This document shows, piece by piece, positions 1 to 10,236 of a DNA stretch of 62,500 nt. The notes under the pieces were generated by a model. It was not told the origin of the DNA, did no database searches, and worked only from the letters and a program-made list of their open reading frames with translations. Source of the DNA: Symbiodinium natans (Eukaryota > Sar > Dinophyceae > Suessiales > Symbiodiniaceae); NCBI GenBank assembly GCA_905221605.1, contig CAJNDS010002168.1, forward strand, positions 140,001 to 202,500, in the 5' to 3' direction. A program made the position numbers and the translations under genes. Each line of letters starts with the position of its first letter. The first letter of the stretch is position 1.

Positions 1-1270
1 CAACATCCCCACATGTTAAAAGAATAGGTTTGGGAACAAGGTATGTATGTCCCTAAACCTTAAACAAGCATGCAGAATACATTGGAATAGGGTCTGACCC
101 TAGGTCTTAATCGAATAAGTTGCTTAGAAATCAAAACCTTGAACGCGTAGAGTTTATGAGTTGCTTGCTTGTGATTCTTGAGGATAGTTTACGTGTGAGT
201 CTTATCCTTGAGAAATGAGTATTCTTTTGGAGACCCTTTGAGAAATATTGAGATGAACACCCACATACTTGCGAGTAAGTCGGGCTGTTGGGCAAGCGCA
301 GAACCCAGAACATAGTCAAAGGGTATTTGCTCACAGTATTCTCGCTTCCCTTAGACGTGCATATACTGTATTTCTTCGCATCACCCTATGCCCTCAAACA
401 TTTCCTAGGAGTTCTTCGCATCTCCATTTTCTCTACTTGAGTGGGTTGAACTTCTACCTTTTGCATACAATACATACACCATATATACATACTCAACGTG
501 GGTAGTTATTGTCCATGTTCTTGGCATTTCCACAGGAGGCAAGCCCTGAACTTTGTGGGCATTGCTTAAGGAGACGGCTCACGCATTTTTTTCGTCTAGA
601 CTTTGATTTTATTCAGTCAATCTTAGACGAATAAGGTTTAGGAATAGGGTTTGGCTTGTGCATCAAGCAAATAAGCTTCAGGCATAAGGTTCAGTGAGTA
701 AAATACATGGCTTTTCCCGAAACCTTAAACGAATAAGGTTTAGGAGTAGGGTCCAACAATTTTTTTGGCCCAAACCGTAAACGATTAAGGTTTGGGATCT
801 GGGTCCGACAAATGTTTCCCCCCCCCCCCCGCTCATCTGGCATGTGGACTCCTGTTCATCCAACACTTCCGTTCACGAAACATTTCCCACTCAGCATGTG
901 TAGCAGGCTTCAACCAAAAGCTTTGCTCACAATAACATCGTCGACATGGGGTACTTCGACGAAAAATCGCGACTTTTATGCTGGGTGCACGCAACATTCG
1001 CAAAACATGCACCATGGAAAACGCAGGCCCCATGACAGGCCGCTCCCTATAAGTACCCATGAATCTCCAAGTAACCCCTAAACCCTAAACCCTATGACTC
1101 ACACAAAGCACACCAACAGACACACACGCACAACCATCCCCTCCCTAGGGTTTAGGATTTAGGGTTCAGGGTTTACAGGGTGTAGGGTTTCGGGGCTGGA
1201 CGCACTGGCCCTCTAAACCCCTCTGAAAACATTCCTAAACCCCAAACCCTACTTGGAGGTGCAGGGTACT
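1..1270. other. Left-edge non-coding region with short hairpin repeats
   Basis: No gene is recognised here. Short degenerate repeats built on TAAGGTTTAGG and its complement recur at about 50-115, 597-640, 715-760 and 770-805. Several read AAACCTTA-AACG-AATAAGGTTT, so each can fold into a small hairpin. A C13 run lies near 820. Telomere-like heptamers begin near 1080 and 1145. Small open frames cross the region but are short, overlap on both strands and lack recognisable motifs. Confidence 0.5.
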
Positions 1271-2370
1271 CAGTAACCAATTGCAACTGTATTTGTAAGA
1301 AGAACTATTCTTCATTATAAGGGCAATATAAGGAATATGATCTTGTAACATTGTTTGCTTTTATTTTTTTTTGGGCGGGTGGGGGGGGGGGGGTCTCTTA
1401 AGCAAGTAGTAGTCCATGGCACCTTCAACAGGCATCTAGACCCAGGAGACTCCACACCCTAGTAGACCTAGGTTTAGGGTTTAGGGCTGCGGGTTTGGGG
1501 TTTAGGGTTGAGGGAAGCCCAATTGTGGATGCCCCGACTGCACAACCCTATGCCCAACACCCCCCCCCCCAGAACTGTCGACTCCGACTGAATCCTTACA
1601 CAGTCAGCCTTGCAGAGCCCGAGAGCAGAATTCTAGCCAAGCCCAAAGCTGATCAATGGAATGGTTCTCCCCAATCGGTTGCGAACAAACGTTCACGAGA
1701 GTTATTCCCCTTTGTCCCCACAGAAGTGGCAACAAAGAAGATGGCGGGGCAAGTGTATTCCGAATGGAAAGAAGAGCAAACCAGTCAACAAGGAAGGAGA
1801 AAGGATAACCAGAAAAGCTCCAGAACACTAACCCTAAACCCTAAACGCCCTAAACCCCAAACCCCAAACCCCAAGCCCCAAACCCTAAACCCTAAATGCC
1901 CTAAACCCTCAGGGCGCAGGGCAGCAGTAACGGTCAATAATTCCCCCCCCCCCCCCCCCCGCGCCTCGCAAAGATCTACCAGGTTTTGATGTTCCACTGT
2001 GAAGAGGCCCTCACGGCGCATCCTTTTTGGGAATTAAGATGGTTTAGGGCTTGGGGTTTAGGGTCTAGGGTTTAGGGTTTAGGGCTTAGGGTGTAGGATT
2101 TTCAACGAGTTTCAGGAAACTTGAAAGAAGGGTTCTGGCAGAGGCAACGGCGAAAATTTACACCCTAAAGCCCTAAACCCAAAAAAAAGATTCTCCTCAA
2201 TATTGTTTTTGTTCTTGCTGTTGCTGCTACGACCGTTTTCGCTAGTAGAAGTATTGACCCCCTACAGCAGCGAACTGAAACTCCTCCCTTTAAAACCCAA
2301 CATCAGGGCCTCAGCAGAAGCACACACCAAGTCTTTCTCTGGGGGTAGGGTTTAGGGTTTTCTGGTTTGG
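1271..2370. repeat. Degenerate TTTAGGG/CCCTAAA-like region
   Basis: The stretch alternates short runs of TTTAGGG (about 1470-1515, 2040-2095) and CCCTAAA/CCCCAAA (about 1830-1910, 2160-2180) with unique islands. Homopolymers include G runs near 1380 and C runs near 1560 and 1945. Open frames through it translate the heptamers (for example NPKPQTLNPK) and are not evidence of genes. Confidence 0.6.
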
Positions 2371-2587
2371 TTTAGGGTTTAGGGTTTAGGGTTTAGGGTT
2401 TAGGGTTTAGGGTTTAGGGTTTAGGGTTTAGGGTTTAGGGTTTAGGGTTTAGGGTTTAGGGTTTAGGGTTTAGGGTTTAGGGTTTAGGGTTTATGGTTTA
2501 GGTTTAGGGTTTAGGGTTTAGGGTTTAGGGTTTAGGGTTTAGGGTTTAGGGTTTAGGGTTTAGGGTTTAGGGTTTAGGGTTTAGGGT
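2371..2587 (+). repeat. TTTAGGG interstitial telomere-like array
   Basis: About 30 near-perfect tandem TTTAGGG heptamers, interrupted once near 2490 by TTATGGTTTAGG, and followed by a run of G at about 2589-2605. The unit equals the Arabidopsis-type telomere repeat known from many plants and alveolates. Unique DNA lies on both sides, so this is an interstitial array and not a chromosome end. Confidence 0.9.
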
Positions 2588-2711
2588 CTGGGGGGGGGGG
2601 GGGGGATGCCAGAACTATGAGAAACGGCGTCATGGGTACTTGGCAGTTGACATTGGGTTCGTGGGCACAGTTGGGTGTCCAAGTAACCTTGCTTAGCCTC
2701 CTTATATCCCC

Positions 2712-2835
2712 TACAGGGTGGGGCCCCCTAGTTATAAGTAGAGTTATAAGGGCCCTAAATTGGGTTATAAGGACCCTAAGTTAGGTTATAAGTCCCTTAA
2801 CTACAGTTAGTATAGTAAGGGGGCCCCACCCTGTA
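2712..2835. mobile_element. MITE-like element, family A, copy 1
   Basis: A 124-bp element bounded by perfect 18-bp terminal inverted repeats, TACAGGGTGGGGCCCCCT at 2712-2729 and its complement at 2818-2835. The interior has several GTTATAAG-type repeats and no coding capacity. If the inverted repeat proper starts at CAGGG, the flanking TA is a possible target duplication, as in Tc1/mariner-type MITEs. A second copy at 21462-21585 differs at only a few positions, which argues for a mobile, recently dispersed sequence. Confidence 0.75.
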
Positions 2836-3731
2836 CTTATAGGTACCCATGAGCCCTACATCCTAAGCCCTACTTAGAAACACCCATGAACCTCCAAGGA
2901 ATGGTTCTTTGTAGATATTCTTCTCTTCTTCTGGGTAGCGGAGGGGGCGGGGCAGTGAGGCGAACACCCCAAACCCTTAGCGTTGGCAGCTGCTAGCTTG
3001 GATGCAGAAGCTCGTGAAAAGCCCGCAGGTTTAGGGTTTAGGGGTTTAGGGGTTTAGGGGTTTAGGGGTTTAGGGGTTTAGGGGTTTAGGGTTTGGGTTC
3101 CGGGTTAAGGGTGTAGGGGGCTTAGGAACCTACCAGAAACCGCGTAGACGAAGCCCTCGAAAACCCTAGCGCAGCTAACTCACCTGGACCCCTAGGTACC
3201 CAGAAGCACTTACCAAGGGGCACTTGGGGGTTTACGATAATACGGACCCCCCTATATAGACCCCCCAACAGGAGCATCCGTAGGAATAAGGACACCAATC
3301 AGGTACCCCTAATCTAGTTCATGGTTGGGATAAGATAAAAAACTAATTGCTTATTCCTTATTGGGTTTAAGTACCCTTAAAAAGCCAACAAAATGTTACC
3401 CAACTATGACAATGTACTATCGTACACCCCCCACTTACTTGCGTGTGCGGTCTGGATGCGTCGACTCAGAACTTTGACGGCCATCTGTTGCAGCTCAGAA
3501 CGAGTCCAAACATATCCCATTTCGAACCGGTTCAGGGTTCAGGGTTCAGGGTTCAGGGTTGAGGGTTTAGGAGTTTAGGGTTTAGGGCTTAGGGTTTAGG
3601 GTTTAGGGTTTAGGGTTTAGGGTTTAGGGTTTAGGGTTTAGGGTTTAGGGTTTAGGAATTAGGGTTCCCGGTGTTGACGGGCTTGCCACTCAGTGCCCAC
3701 GTTAAGCACCAGATGAGGCAGCAGGGCAGGT
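2836..3731. repeat. Repeat-rich spacer with TTTAGGGG and TTTAGGG arrays
   Basis: Contains an octamer array TTTAGGGG at about 3025-3095 and a heptamer array at about 3540-3660. Between them is a GC-balanced island (about 3150-3530) with MITE-like AT-rich pieces and no recognisable gene. A short plus-strand exon-like frame (ALAAASLDAEAREKPA) sits near 2975-3025 but has no family assignment. Confidence 0.55.
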
Positions 3732-5360
3732 TCAAGCCGCCACTCGCCTATAGCCCAGAGACCACTGTAGGAGTTTACCCCCCAGCAGAAGGTTCAGGAT
3801 ATGGGGCGGTGCTGGAATAGGGCGCCTCGCGCATTGTGGGTCTTCGAACTTGGCCGACTTAGCTCTCAGCAATGATACAATGTCGACGTGGCCCTCGGAA
3901 GATGCGATCATGAGAGCCATGTCCCCCATCTGGTCTTGCAAGTTCCTGTCGGCACCAGTTTCCAGCAGCAAACGTACAATCTCGACGTGGCCTGCGGAAC
4001 ATGCGAGCATGAGAGCGGTCTCGCCCCACAAATTCCGAAAGTTCTTGTCGGCACCAGCTTCCAGCAGCCAATGTGCAATCTTGATGTGGCCTGCGGAAGA
4101 TGCGCTCAAGAGAGCGGTCTCACTGCACCCGTCTCGCAAGTCCGCACCAGCATCCAGCAGCAAACGTACGATCTCGATGTGGCCTGCGGAACATGCGCGC
4201 AAGACAGCCGTCTCGCCCTCGCCGGACCACCAGTGATTCTTTTTAATGTCTGCACCAGCATCCACCAGCAAACGTACAATCTCGATGTGGCCTGCGGAAG
4301 CTGCGCGCATGAGTGCGGTATCGCCGCTCGTGGTCTGCAAGTTCTTGTCGGCACCAGCTTCCAACAGCAAACGTACAATCTCGACGTGGCCCGTGGAAGA
4401 TGCGAGCATGAGAGCAGTCTCGCCGGACACATTCTGACAGTTCTTGTCGGCACCAGTTTCCAGCAGCAAACGTACAATCTCGACGTGGCCTGCGGAACAT
4501 GCGAGCATGAGAACGGTCTTGCGGCCGCACACATTCCGACAGTTCTTGTCGGCACCAGCTTCCAGGAAACAATGTACAATCTTGATGTGGCCTGCGGAAG
4601 CTGCGCGCAAAAGACCGCTGAGAGCGGTCTTACTGCGCCCGTCTCGCAAGTCCGCACCAGCATCCAGCAGCAAGCGTACAATCTCGATGTGGCCTGCGGA
4701 ACATGCGCGCAAGACAGCCGTCTCTCCGGGCCACCTTTTCTTTTTAATGTTGGCACCAGCATCCACCAGCAAACGTACAATCTCGATGTGGCCTGCGGAA
4801 GCTGCGCGCATGAGTGCGGTCTCGCCCATCGTGGTCTGGTTCTTGTCGGCACCAGCAGCCAGCAGCAAACGTACAATCTCGACGTGAGCTGCGTCAGACG
4901 CGCGCATGAGAGCGGTCTCACTGCGCCCGTCCCGCAAGTTCAAGTCGGCACCAGCATCCAGCAGCAAACGGACAGTGTCGACGTGGCCTGTGGAAGCTGC
5001 GAGCATGAGAGCCGTCGCGCCGGACTCCTCTTTCTTCACGTTCTTGTCAACACCAGCTGCCAGCAGAGCACGGCACGCTTTCACGTGACCTGTGGCCACA
5101 GCATACTCAATAAGCTCGAATTCAGCCCGAGGCATCTGCTGCGGGCTGAGGGCGGATAACAGCACCAGTTGCAGGTCAATGGGCCCAACTAGAGGCTCAA
5201 AATCCCCCAAGCATCGACCATCCCGTAGGAGCTCTTGAAGGCAGACTGGGAAGCCATGCCGGCCTCGCAAGTGGCGTTTCAAGTCGATCACTTCTTCGAA
5301 CGCGTCACGCCTGGGCACTGCGGCCAGCTCTTGCCCGGAAACGCTCCAAACAGAAAGCAT
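3732..5360 (-). CDS. Ubiquitin-like/ankyrin repeat protein 1 (542 aa)
   Basis: The intronless reading frame starts MLSVWSVSGQELAAV. Residues 1-70 resemble a ubiquitin-like beta-grasp fold, with a conserved LK(R)HL core and an LQLVLL end. From about residue 82 to 505 there are 13 ankyrin repeats of about 33 residues with the usual G-TALM-A---GH-EIVRLLL-AGADKN consensus. The C-terminus (LRAKSAKFEDPQ to the end) is not an ankyrin repeat. Ankyrin arrays bind proteins and the ubiquitin-like head suggests an adaptor role, but the partner is unknown. There is no signal peptide or membrane segment. The start matches those of paralogues at 34081-35034 and 42316-43305. Family known, function inferred only. 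Confidence 0.85.
   Translation of the reverse strand: MLSVWSVSGQELAAVPRRDAFEEVIDLKRHLRGRHGFPVCLQELLRDGRCLGDFEPLVGPIDLQLVLLSALSPQQMPRAEFELIEYAVATGHVKACRALLAAGVDKNVKKEESGATALMLAASTGHVDTVRLLLDAGADLNLRDGRSETALMRASDAAHVEIVRLLLAAGADKNQTTMGETALMRAASAGHIEIVRLLVDAGANIKKKRWPGETAVLRACSAGHIEIVRLLLDAGADLRDGRSKTALSGLLRAASAGHIKIVHCFLEAGADKNCRNVCGRKTVLMLACSAGHVEIVRLLLETGADKNCQNVSGETALMLASSTGHVEIVRLLLEAGADKNLQTTSGDTALMRAASAGHIEIVRLLVDAGADIKKNHWWSGEGETAVLRACSAGHIEIVRLLLDAGADLRDGCSETALLSASSAGHIKIAHWLLEAGADKNFRNLWGETALMLACSAGHVEIVRLLLETGADRNLQDQMGDMALMIASSEGHVDIVSLLRAKSAKFEDPQCARRPIPAPPHILNLLLGGKLLQWSLGYRRVAA
3927..4922 (-). repeat. Tandem duplication of a five-ankyrin-repeat block
   Basis: Inside ankyrin gene 1, residues 147-312 (4425-4922) and 313-478 (3927-4424) are successive 166-residue blocks with the same order of repeat variants: QTT, LLVDAGA.IKK, AVLRACSAGHIEIV, AGHIKI..LEAGADKN.RN, LACSAGHVEIVRLLLETGAD. 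Only small insertions distinguish them. This shows growth of the protein by a roughly 498-bp unit instead of one repeat at a time. Confidence 0.8.
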
Positions 5361-5600
5361 CGCTATCTAGGCGCGACTGCTTGAAGCTAGAAATGAAGCT
5401 AGATGCTTCAGAAACCGTCTGAGCTTTCGGTTTCGGGAAGCTGTTTAAAGCCGAAAAATGCAATGTGGCAAAGACGTGAACCCATCCACTCAGTCCTCTG
5501 GAATGTCTTGGCAGCCGATAGAAAAGAAGGCTTGCACTCAGATTAATCCTGCCCCGCACCAAAAACCCTCCCCCCCAAAAATACAAAAAACGAAAGAAGA
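5361..5600 (-). other. Conserved 5' flank of ankyrin gene 1
   Basis: Upstream of the ankyrin start, about 5363-5450 matches 43337-43440 upstream of ankyrin gene 3 (CTAGGCGCGACTGCTTGAAG, then CAGAAACCGTCTGAGCTTTC). A second block at about 5500-5580 resembles both other paralogues, with GAAAAGAAGGC and a C-rich run. The conservation may mark 5' UTR or promoter DNA, or just the duplicated unit. No TATA-like or other named motif can be assigned. Confidence 0.5.
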
Positions 5601-6407
5601 CTACTTCACCCTAAACCCTACACCCTAAACCAAAAAAACATCCACTTCTAGAAAAGCAAGGCTGAGGGAGGGTCTGGGAAAAGACTGATTGGAAGCCAGG
5701 AGCGTGCGGTTCTCAAACCCCCTAAACCCCAAACCCCAAACCCTAAACCCCAAACCCTAAACCCTAAACCCTAAATACTCTGAGCCGCTGGTTTTGGGGG
5801 GCTCAGGGCTCTAGGGTTTGAGGGCTTTAGGGTTTTGGGGTTGTAGGGTTTAGGGTTTAGAGTTTGGGGTTTAGGGTTTAGGGTTTAGGGTTTTCATGGT
5901 TTCAGGGTTTCAGGGTTTCAGGGTTGTAGGATTTTAGGGTTTTAGGGTTTCAGGGTTTTAGGGTTTCAGGGTTGTAGGGTTGTAGGGCTTTGGGCTGTGG
6001 GGGTTTATGGGTTTGGGGACTGCACAGTTGGCATGTCCCTATTCTACCCGGGATTCCCGGATCGTACGACAGGAGCCCTCCCCCCACACTTTTTGAAAGC
6101 CTCCGCGACGTGAATCCGCCCTAAACCTGAAAAATGTGTCGGCCTAAGGGCATGGCGTACAAGGTGCCCATGAGGCTGCGATCGGTTAGGATTAGAATGG
6201 CTTAGGGTTCAGGTGCTAGGGTTTAGGCACAGCCGCTCAACCACACAAGCCCTGCCCAAAACCCATTTGCAGACCGGGATCTTTTGCAATGCGTCCGCCG
6301 TAAATGTCATGAAGTCCCCTGGTTGGGGGGGCAAGCATCTGCCAATGGGAGGAGCGGGCAAGTTCACCCGAAACTCGTGATTCAACACTCTACTGTGAAC
6401 CCTGAAC
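5601..6407. repeat. Degenerate telomere-like region
   Basis: CCCTAAA/CCCCAAA tracts (5710-5775) give way to TTTAGGG and TTTCAGGG variants (5820-5990). Beyond 6020 lies mostly unique sequence of about 380 bp with no recognisable motif on either strand. Confidence 0.5.
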
Positions 6408-6497
6408 CTAGGCTGCCCAGTAACCTAGGATAAAAAAGGGTGCCCTTTTTTGCTTAAAGGGGTTTATAAGGGAACCTAAACCCCCCCAAAAAAGTCC
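6408..6497. mobile_element. MITE-like element, family B, partial copy
   Basis: Starts CTAGGCTGCCCAGTAACCTAGG and continues with AAAAAGGGTGCCC and GGGGTTTATAAGGGAACCT, nearly identical to 38973-39060. The right inverted repeat present in the other copy (TACTGGGCATCCTAG) is missing here, so this copy is truncated. Confidence 0.6.
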
Positions 6498-7557
6498 TTT
6501 GTTGGGCTTGGAAACTCCTTTGCAGTTGGCTTGTCGGGAGGGGCCTTTTTGGGCATCTTGATATGAAGTAGGGTTTTTATTTCTTGTACTGCGGACTCGA
6601 GGTCGTGAATCATATCAAGGTGAGACAGCTTAGATTTGTACTAAGCACGGTTAGCAAGCACACAACATCAGTGGTCGAGGACGTGAATTTACCGATCAAT
6701 GGTTAAGCTTCGCAAGGATAGAGGAGATAAGTATATACACTCACCAATATTAACAAGGAACCTTATATACACTCACCAAGAACAGTAATATCAACCCTAC
6801 TTGATATGGGGGATGGGGAAAGAGGGGGTTCTGCGGGGACCCTGATTACAGAATAATGAGATTCTGAGAGACATTAAAACGACAGATGTTCTAGCAACAA
6901 CATTTTCTTGTCAAATTACCTTTTTCTGTTTTTTTAAAAAACCTTACACCCTACCCCTATTATTACTACTACTTGTGAGCTTTCTTGACTTGGTTGCACT
7001 TAGGAGGGTAGTTGTTAAACAAAATTAGCTGCCTTATGAAGAAACCCAATAAACCCAAAAAGGTTAAGGATCTAAAGTCACAGCAAAGCACCACAAAGTT
7101 GAGGTTTTTTGGATAAACCTAAACCCCAAACCCCAAAAAGCAAACCCTAAACCCTAAACCCTAAACCCAAAATAAACCCTAAACCCTCAACCCTCAACCC
7201 TCAACCCTAAACCCTAAACCCCCAAGCCTAAACCCTAAACCTATTATTACTACTACTTGTGAGCTTTCTTGAGCCTTTTTGGAGCCTTGCGAGGCGCCTT
7301 TTGTGGGGCTTTGACCTGTTGGGTTTGGTTTAGGGTTTGGGGCTTAGGGTTTAGGGCTTAGGGTTTAAGGTTTAGGGTTTTGGGTTAACGGGTCTGACCC
7401 TAAACCCGAAACCCTAAAACCCAAACCTTGAAACCCTGAAAGCTCTGAATGCCCAACGCCCCTTCAGCAATTTTTCCACCAGACAGCATTGGGGCTTAGT
7501 TCTCCAATAACCAGGGGAAGAAAGGAGAAACTTTATTATGCCTACTACATAAGGACC
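6498..7557. other. Spacer with dispersed direct repeats
   Basis: No gene recognised. A direct repeat of about 35 bp (CTATTATTACTACTACTTGT and following bases) occurs at 6957 and 7241. The segment at 6975-7076 is homologous to 23700-23796 (shared AGCTGCCTTAT and AGAAACCCAATAAAC), which indicates an older dispersed repeat. CCCTAAA-like tracts fill about 7115-7240. Confidence 0.5.
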
Positions 7558-8126
7558 CTAAACCCTAAACCCTAAACCCTAAACCCTAAACCCTAAACCC
7601 TAAACCCTAAACCCTAAACCCTAAACCCTAAACCCTAAACCCTAAACCGAAAAAGTTCATCAAAGTTCAACGGTGGGCTAAGTAAGGGGGTGTGGGGTTT
7701 CGAGTGTTTGCGGCGCTTCTCGGGTTGATAGGGTTTATTGGGTTTATCGGGTTTACAGGGGTTGTAGGGTTATAGGGTTCTTAGGCTCTTCAAAGCCCAA
7801 CACCCCTAAACTTTGCCCGGACACGAAACTGTTCTGCCTAAACCCTAAACCCAAACCCTAAACCCTAAACCCCCAACCCCCTAAACCCTCCACCCTACAA
7901 CCTACACCCCACACCCTAAACCCCAAACCCCAAACCCCAAACCCTAAACCCTAAACCCTAAACCCTACACCCTAAACCCTAAACCCTACACCCTAAACCC
8001 TAAACCCTAAACCCCAAACCCCAAACCCCAAACCCTAAACCCTAAACCCTAAACCCTACACCCTAAACCCTAAACCCTACACCCTAAACCCTAAACCCTA
8101 AACCCTAAACCCTAAACCCTAAACCC
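7558..8126 (-). repeat. CCCTAAA arrays with CCCCAAA and CCCTACA variants
   Basis: A clean CCCTAAA array at 7558-7646 is followed by a short island (7650-7850), then a mosaic at 7850-8126 in which CCCTAAA, CCCCAAA and CCCTACA units occur in repeating order. Part of the mosaic is itself tandemly duplicated (compare 7920-8000 with 8010-8090). Confidence 0.85.
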
Positions 8127-8879
8127 AGCCGCCTACGTCCGAACGCGGGAGGAAGGCCATGACCTTTCGGTCCTGGCGGCTTCGACAGCCACGTTTTGGG
8201 GTTTGGGGTTTAGGGTTTAGGGTTTAGGGTTTAGGGTTTAGGGTTTGGGCTGGATGCCTCGGGTGGACGGCGAAAGCTCCTGAACCCTAAGCCCCAAACC
8301 CTAAACCCTGAACCCTAAACCCCAAACCCTATACCCTAACTAAACCCTATACCCTCAATCCGAAGCCCCACCCCCCACAACGCATCTGAACAGGGGGCCT
8401 GCACCCTAACCCCGTACCCTAGGTACACCATTGAGGGTTTGGGGGTTCTTTGGGCTTAGGTCTAGGGCGGGTTTAGGGTTTAGGCTTTGGGGCTTGGTGT
8501 TTGGGGCTTGGGGTTTAGGGTTTTGGGTTTGGGGTTTGGGGGTTCACAGGGCCCTAAGCCCTAAACCATCTCGTCAGGCACTGGCAGTCCGGAAAGCGTT
8601 CACAGGCCAGTTGCAGCTCGTGCTCTAAAAAGTACCTCCACCGATGTTCAGGGTTTAGGGTTTACGGTTTCTTCGTGGATTAGGAGAGTGCTTGCTGGCA
8701 AAGAACCCAGACATTTGGGAGGCTCCAAGAAGTAGAACCCCCCAAATCTCTTGGGTCATTCTTCGGAGCCCTTACAGGGATCTACTTCTTGGATCCTGCC
8801 AGGGTCTGGGAACAAAAGGGATTCAACATGCGCCCTGAGAGTGTCGGACATGGCTGAGGAGGGCCCTGGGGTTCACTAC
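8127..8879. other. Unique islands between arrays, one hairpin
   Basis: Exon-like but unassigned minus-strand frames lie near 8140-8190 (DRKVMAFLPRSD) and 8545-8630 (EHELQLACERFPDCQ). A perfect 13-bp inverted repeat, TCCAAGAAGTAGA at 8724-8736 and its complement at 8781-8793, can form a stem with a 44-nt loop. Telomere-like tracts occupy about 8205-8245 and 8430-8530. Confidence 0.4.
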
Positions 8880-9044
8880 CCTGCACCCTACACCCTACAC
8901 CCTACACCCTACACCCTACACCCTACACCCTACACCCTACACCCTACACCCTAAACCCTAAACCCTAAACCCTAAACCCTAAACCCTAAACCCTAAACCC
9001 TAAACCCTAAACCCTAAACCCTAAACCCTAAACCCTAAACCCTA
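8880..9044 (-). repeat. CCCTACA array passing into CCCTAAA array
   Basis: About ten CCCTACA heptamers (8880-8950) pass directly, in register, into about thirteen CCCTAAA heptamers (to 9044). The sharp change of variant within one array shows local homogenisation of a point variant. Confidence 0.9.
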
Positions 9045-9456
9045 TCAATCACACTCACAGCACTCCCGCCATGGTTGGGTGCTCTCACCGCCCCTTAGCT
9101 TCCCTAAACTTTGTCAGCTCTCGAAATCCTCAACCCCATCTATGCTTCATCTGCATATGGGGGGGTTTACGAAAATAAGGGACCCCTAGAATAAACCCCC
9201 AAAGAGCGGGATTCCCTTGTAAAGCACCCCTAATTAATTTCGGAAAGCCCAATATCTGGAAGCAGTCCCTAAAGCTGACGGTCTTGTGATCCCCCCTTAA
9301 CCCTTAACCCTTAACCCTAAACCCTAAACCCTAAACCCTAAACCCTAAACCCTAAACCCTAAACCCTAAACCCTAAACCCGCGCGTTTTTTGGGAGTTTC
9401 TTGTGGAGTTTGGAGAGGGGCGGCTGCCACCCGGGCCTTTGCTGCATCAAGGTCGC
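9045..9456. other. Spacer with CCCTAAA array
   Basis: Unique sequence at 9045-9300 has no recognised gene. It is followed by a CCCTAAA array at about 9305-9379 and the start of a GC-rich island holding the candidate exon at 9457-9495. Confidence 0.45.
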
Positions 9457-9495
9457 CTCAAACTCTAAAATTCGCAGCCCGACGTCCACGTTAGC
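9457..9495 (-). CDS. Candidate downstream exon of the patatin-like gene
   Basis: A 39-nt minus-strand frame reading ANVDVGLRILEFE. It sits after an AAG|G acceptor and before a GC donor, in phase 0, as expected after the phase-0 end of the exon at 18579-18638. If correct, the copia element and the satellite at 10.2-11.1 kb both lie in one intron of about 9 kb. No conserved patatin motif falls here, so this is inference from splice pattern and open frame only. Confidence 0.35.
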
Positions 9496-10236
9496 CTTGA
9501 GACAGGGCTGACGCACCCCTTAAAAAAAATCCGTAAAACCTAAACCCTAAACCCTAAACCCTAAACCCTAAACCCTAAACCCTTAAACCGTGAGAACCCC
9601 TGCAAAACCCTGTACACCCTCAGGAATGACAGAAGCGCAATAAAGCCTATAAACCCAATGAGCCCGCTAGGCCCGATCAGCACCTATACAAACCCTTTAA
9701 CACAACCCTATGTAAACCCTATATAAACCCCGCAAACAAAAAACAAAACTACATAAACCCTACAAAAACACTCGATACCAAAAAATAAACCCAAAAAAAA
9801 CCCTCCAACACCTACATGGCATGAAGAACCTGGTACTTTTTGGCCGGGCCTATATAGCCGCCCTAGACTCCCCCTTAGTTACTGCCCTAGGGTTTAGGGT
9901 TTGGGGGTTTAGGGTTGTAGGGTTTATCGGGTTTAGGGTTTAGAGTTTAGGGTTGAGGCTTAGGGTTTCTCGGTCCTGCTGGAGGGCGAAGAAGACCGCA
10001 AGCTGTACTTTTTTGCAGGTTCGGAGTAGAAAGCTACTGATAGGGCTGTTCGGTGGCCTACAACAACGTTAGCTTCAATCAATTGCTTAGACCCGAAACC
10101 CTAAACCCTGAAACCCAAACCCTAAACCCTAGACCCTAAACCCTTAACCGTACATGCCTAAACTACCGGTTTAGGGTTTAGGACCTGGTTAACAAGGGTT
10201 CCTTTCTTATTCTCATAATCCTCGCTGTCGTGATTT
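9496..10236. repeat. Telomere-like tracts and one GC-rich island
   Basis: CCCTAAA at about 9540-9585, C/A-rich degenerate units at 9640-9800, TTTAGGG at about 9890-9970 and CCCTAAA at about 10090-10145. The island at about 9970-10060 is open in several frames on both strands (for example VLLEGEEDRKLYFFA on plus), so its coding strand cannot be decided. Confidence 0.45.

Noticed and set aside
1495-1989. 164-codon plus-strand gene
   Set aside because: The second half translates CCCTAAA/CCCCAAA heptamers (NPKPQTLNPK) and the first half has no recognisable motif or splice signals.
3850-5159. Plus-strand open frames opposite the ankyrin genes (also at 34063-35041 and 42439-43337)
   Set aside because: They are shadows of the periodic ankyrin coding DNA; the minus frames have the full ankyrin consensus and conserved starts.
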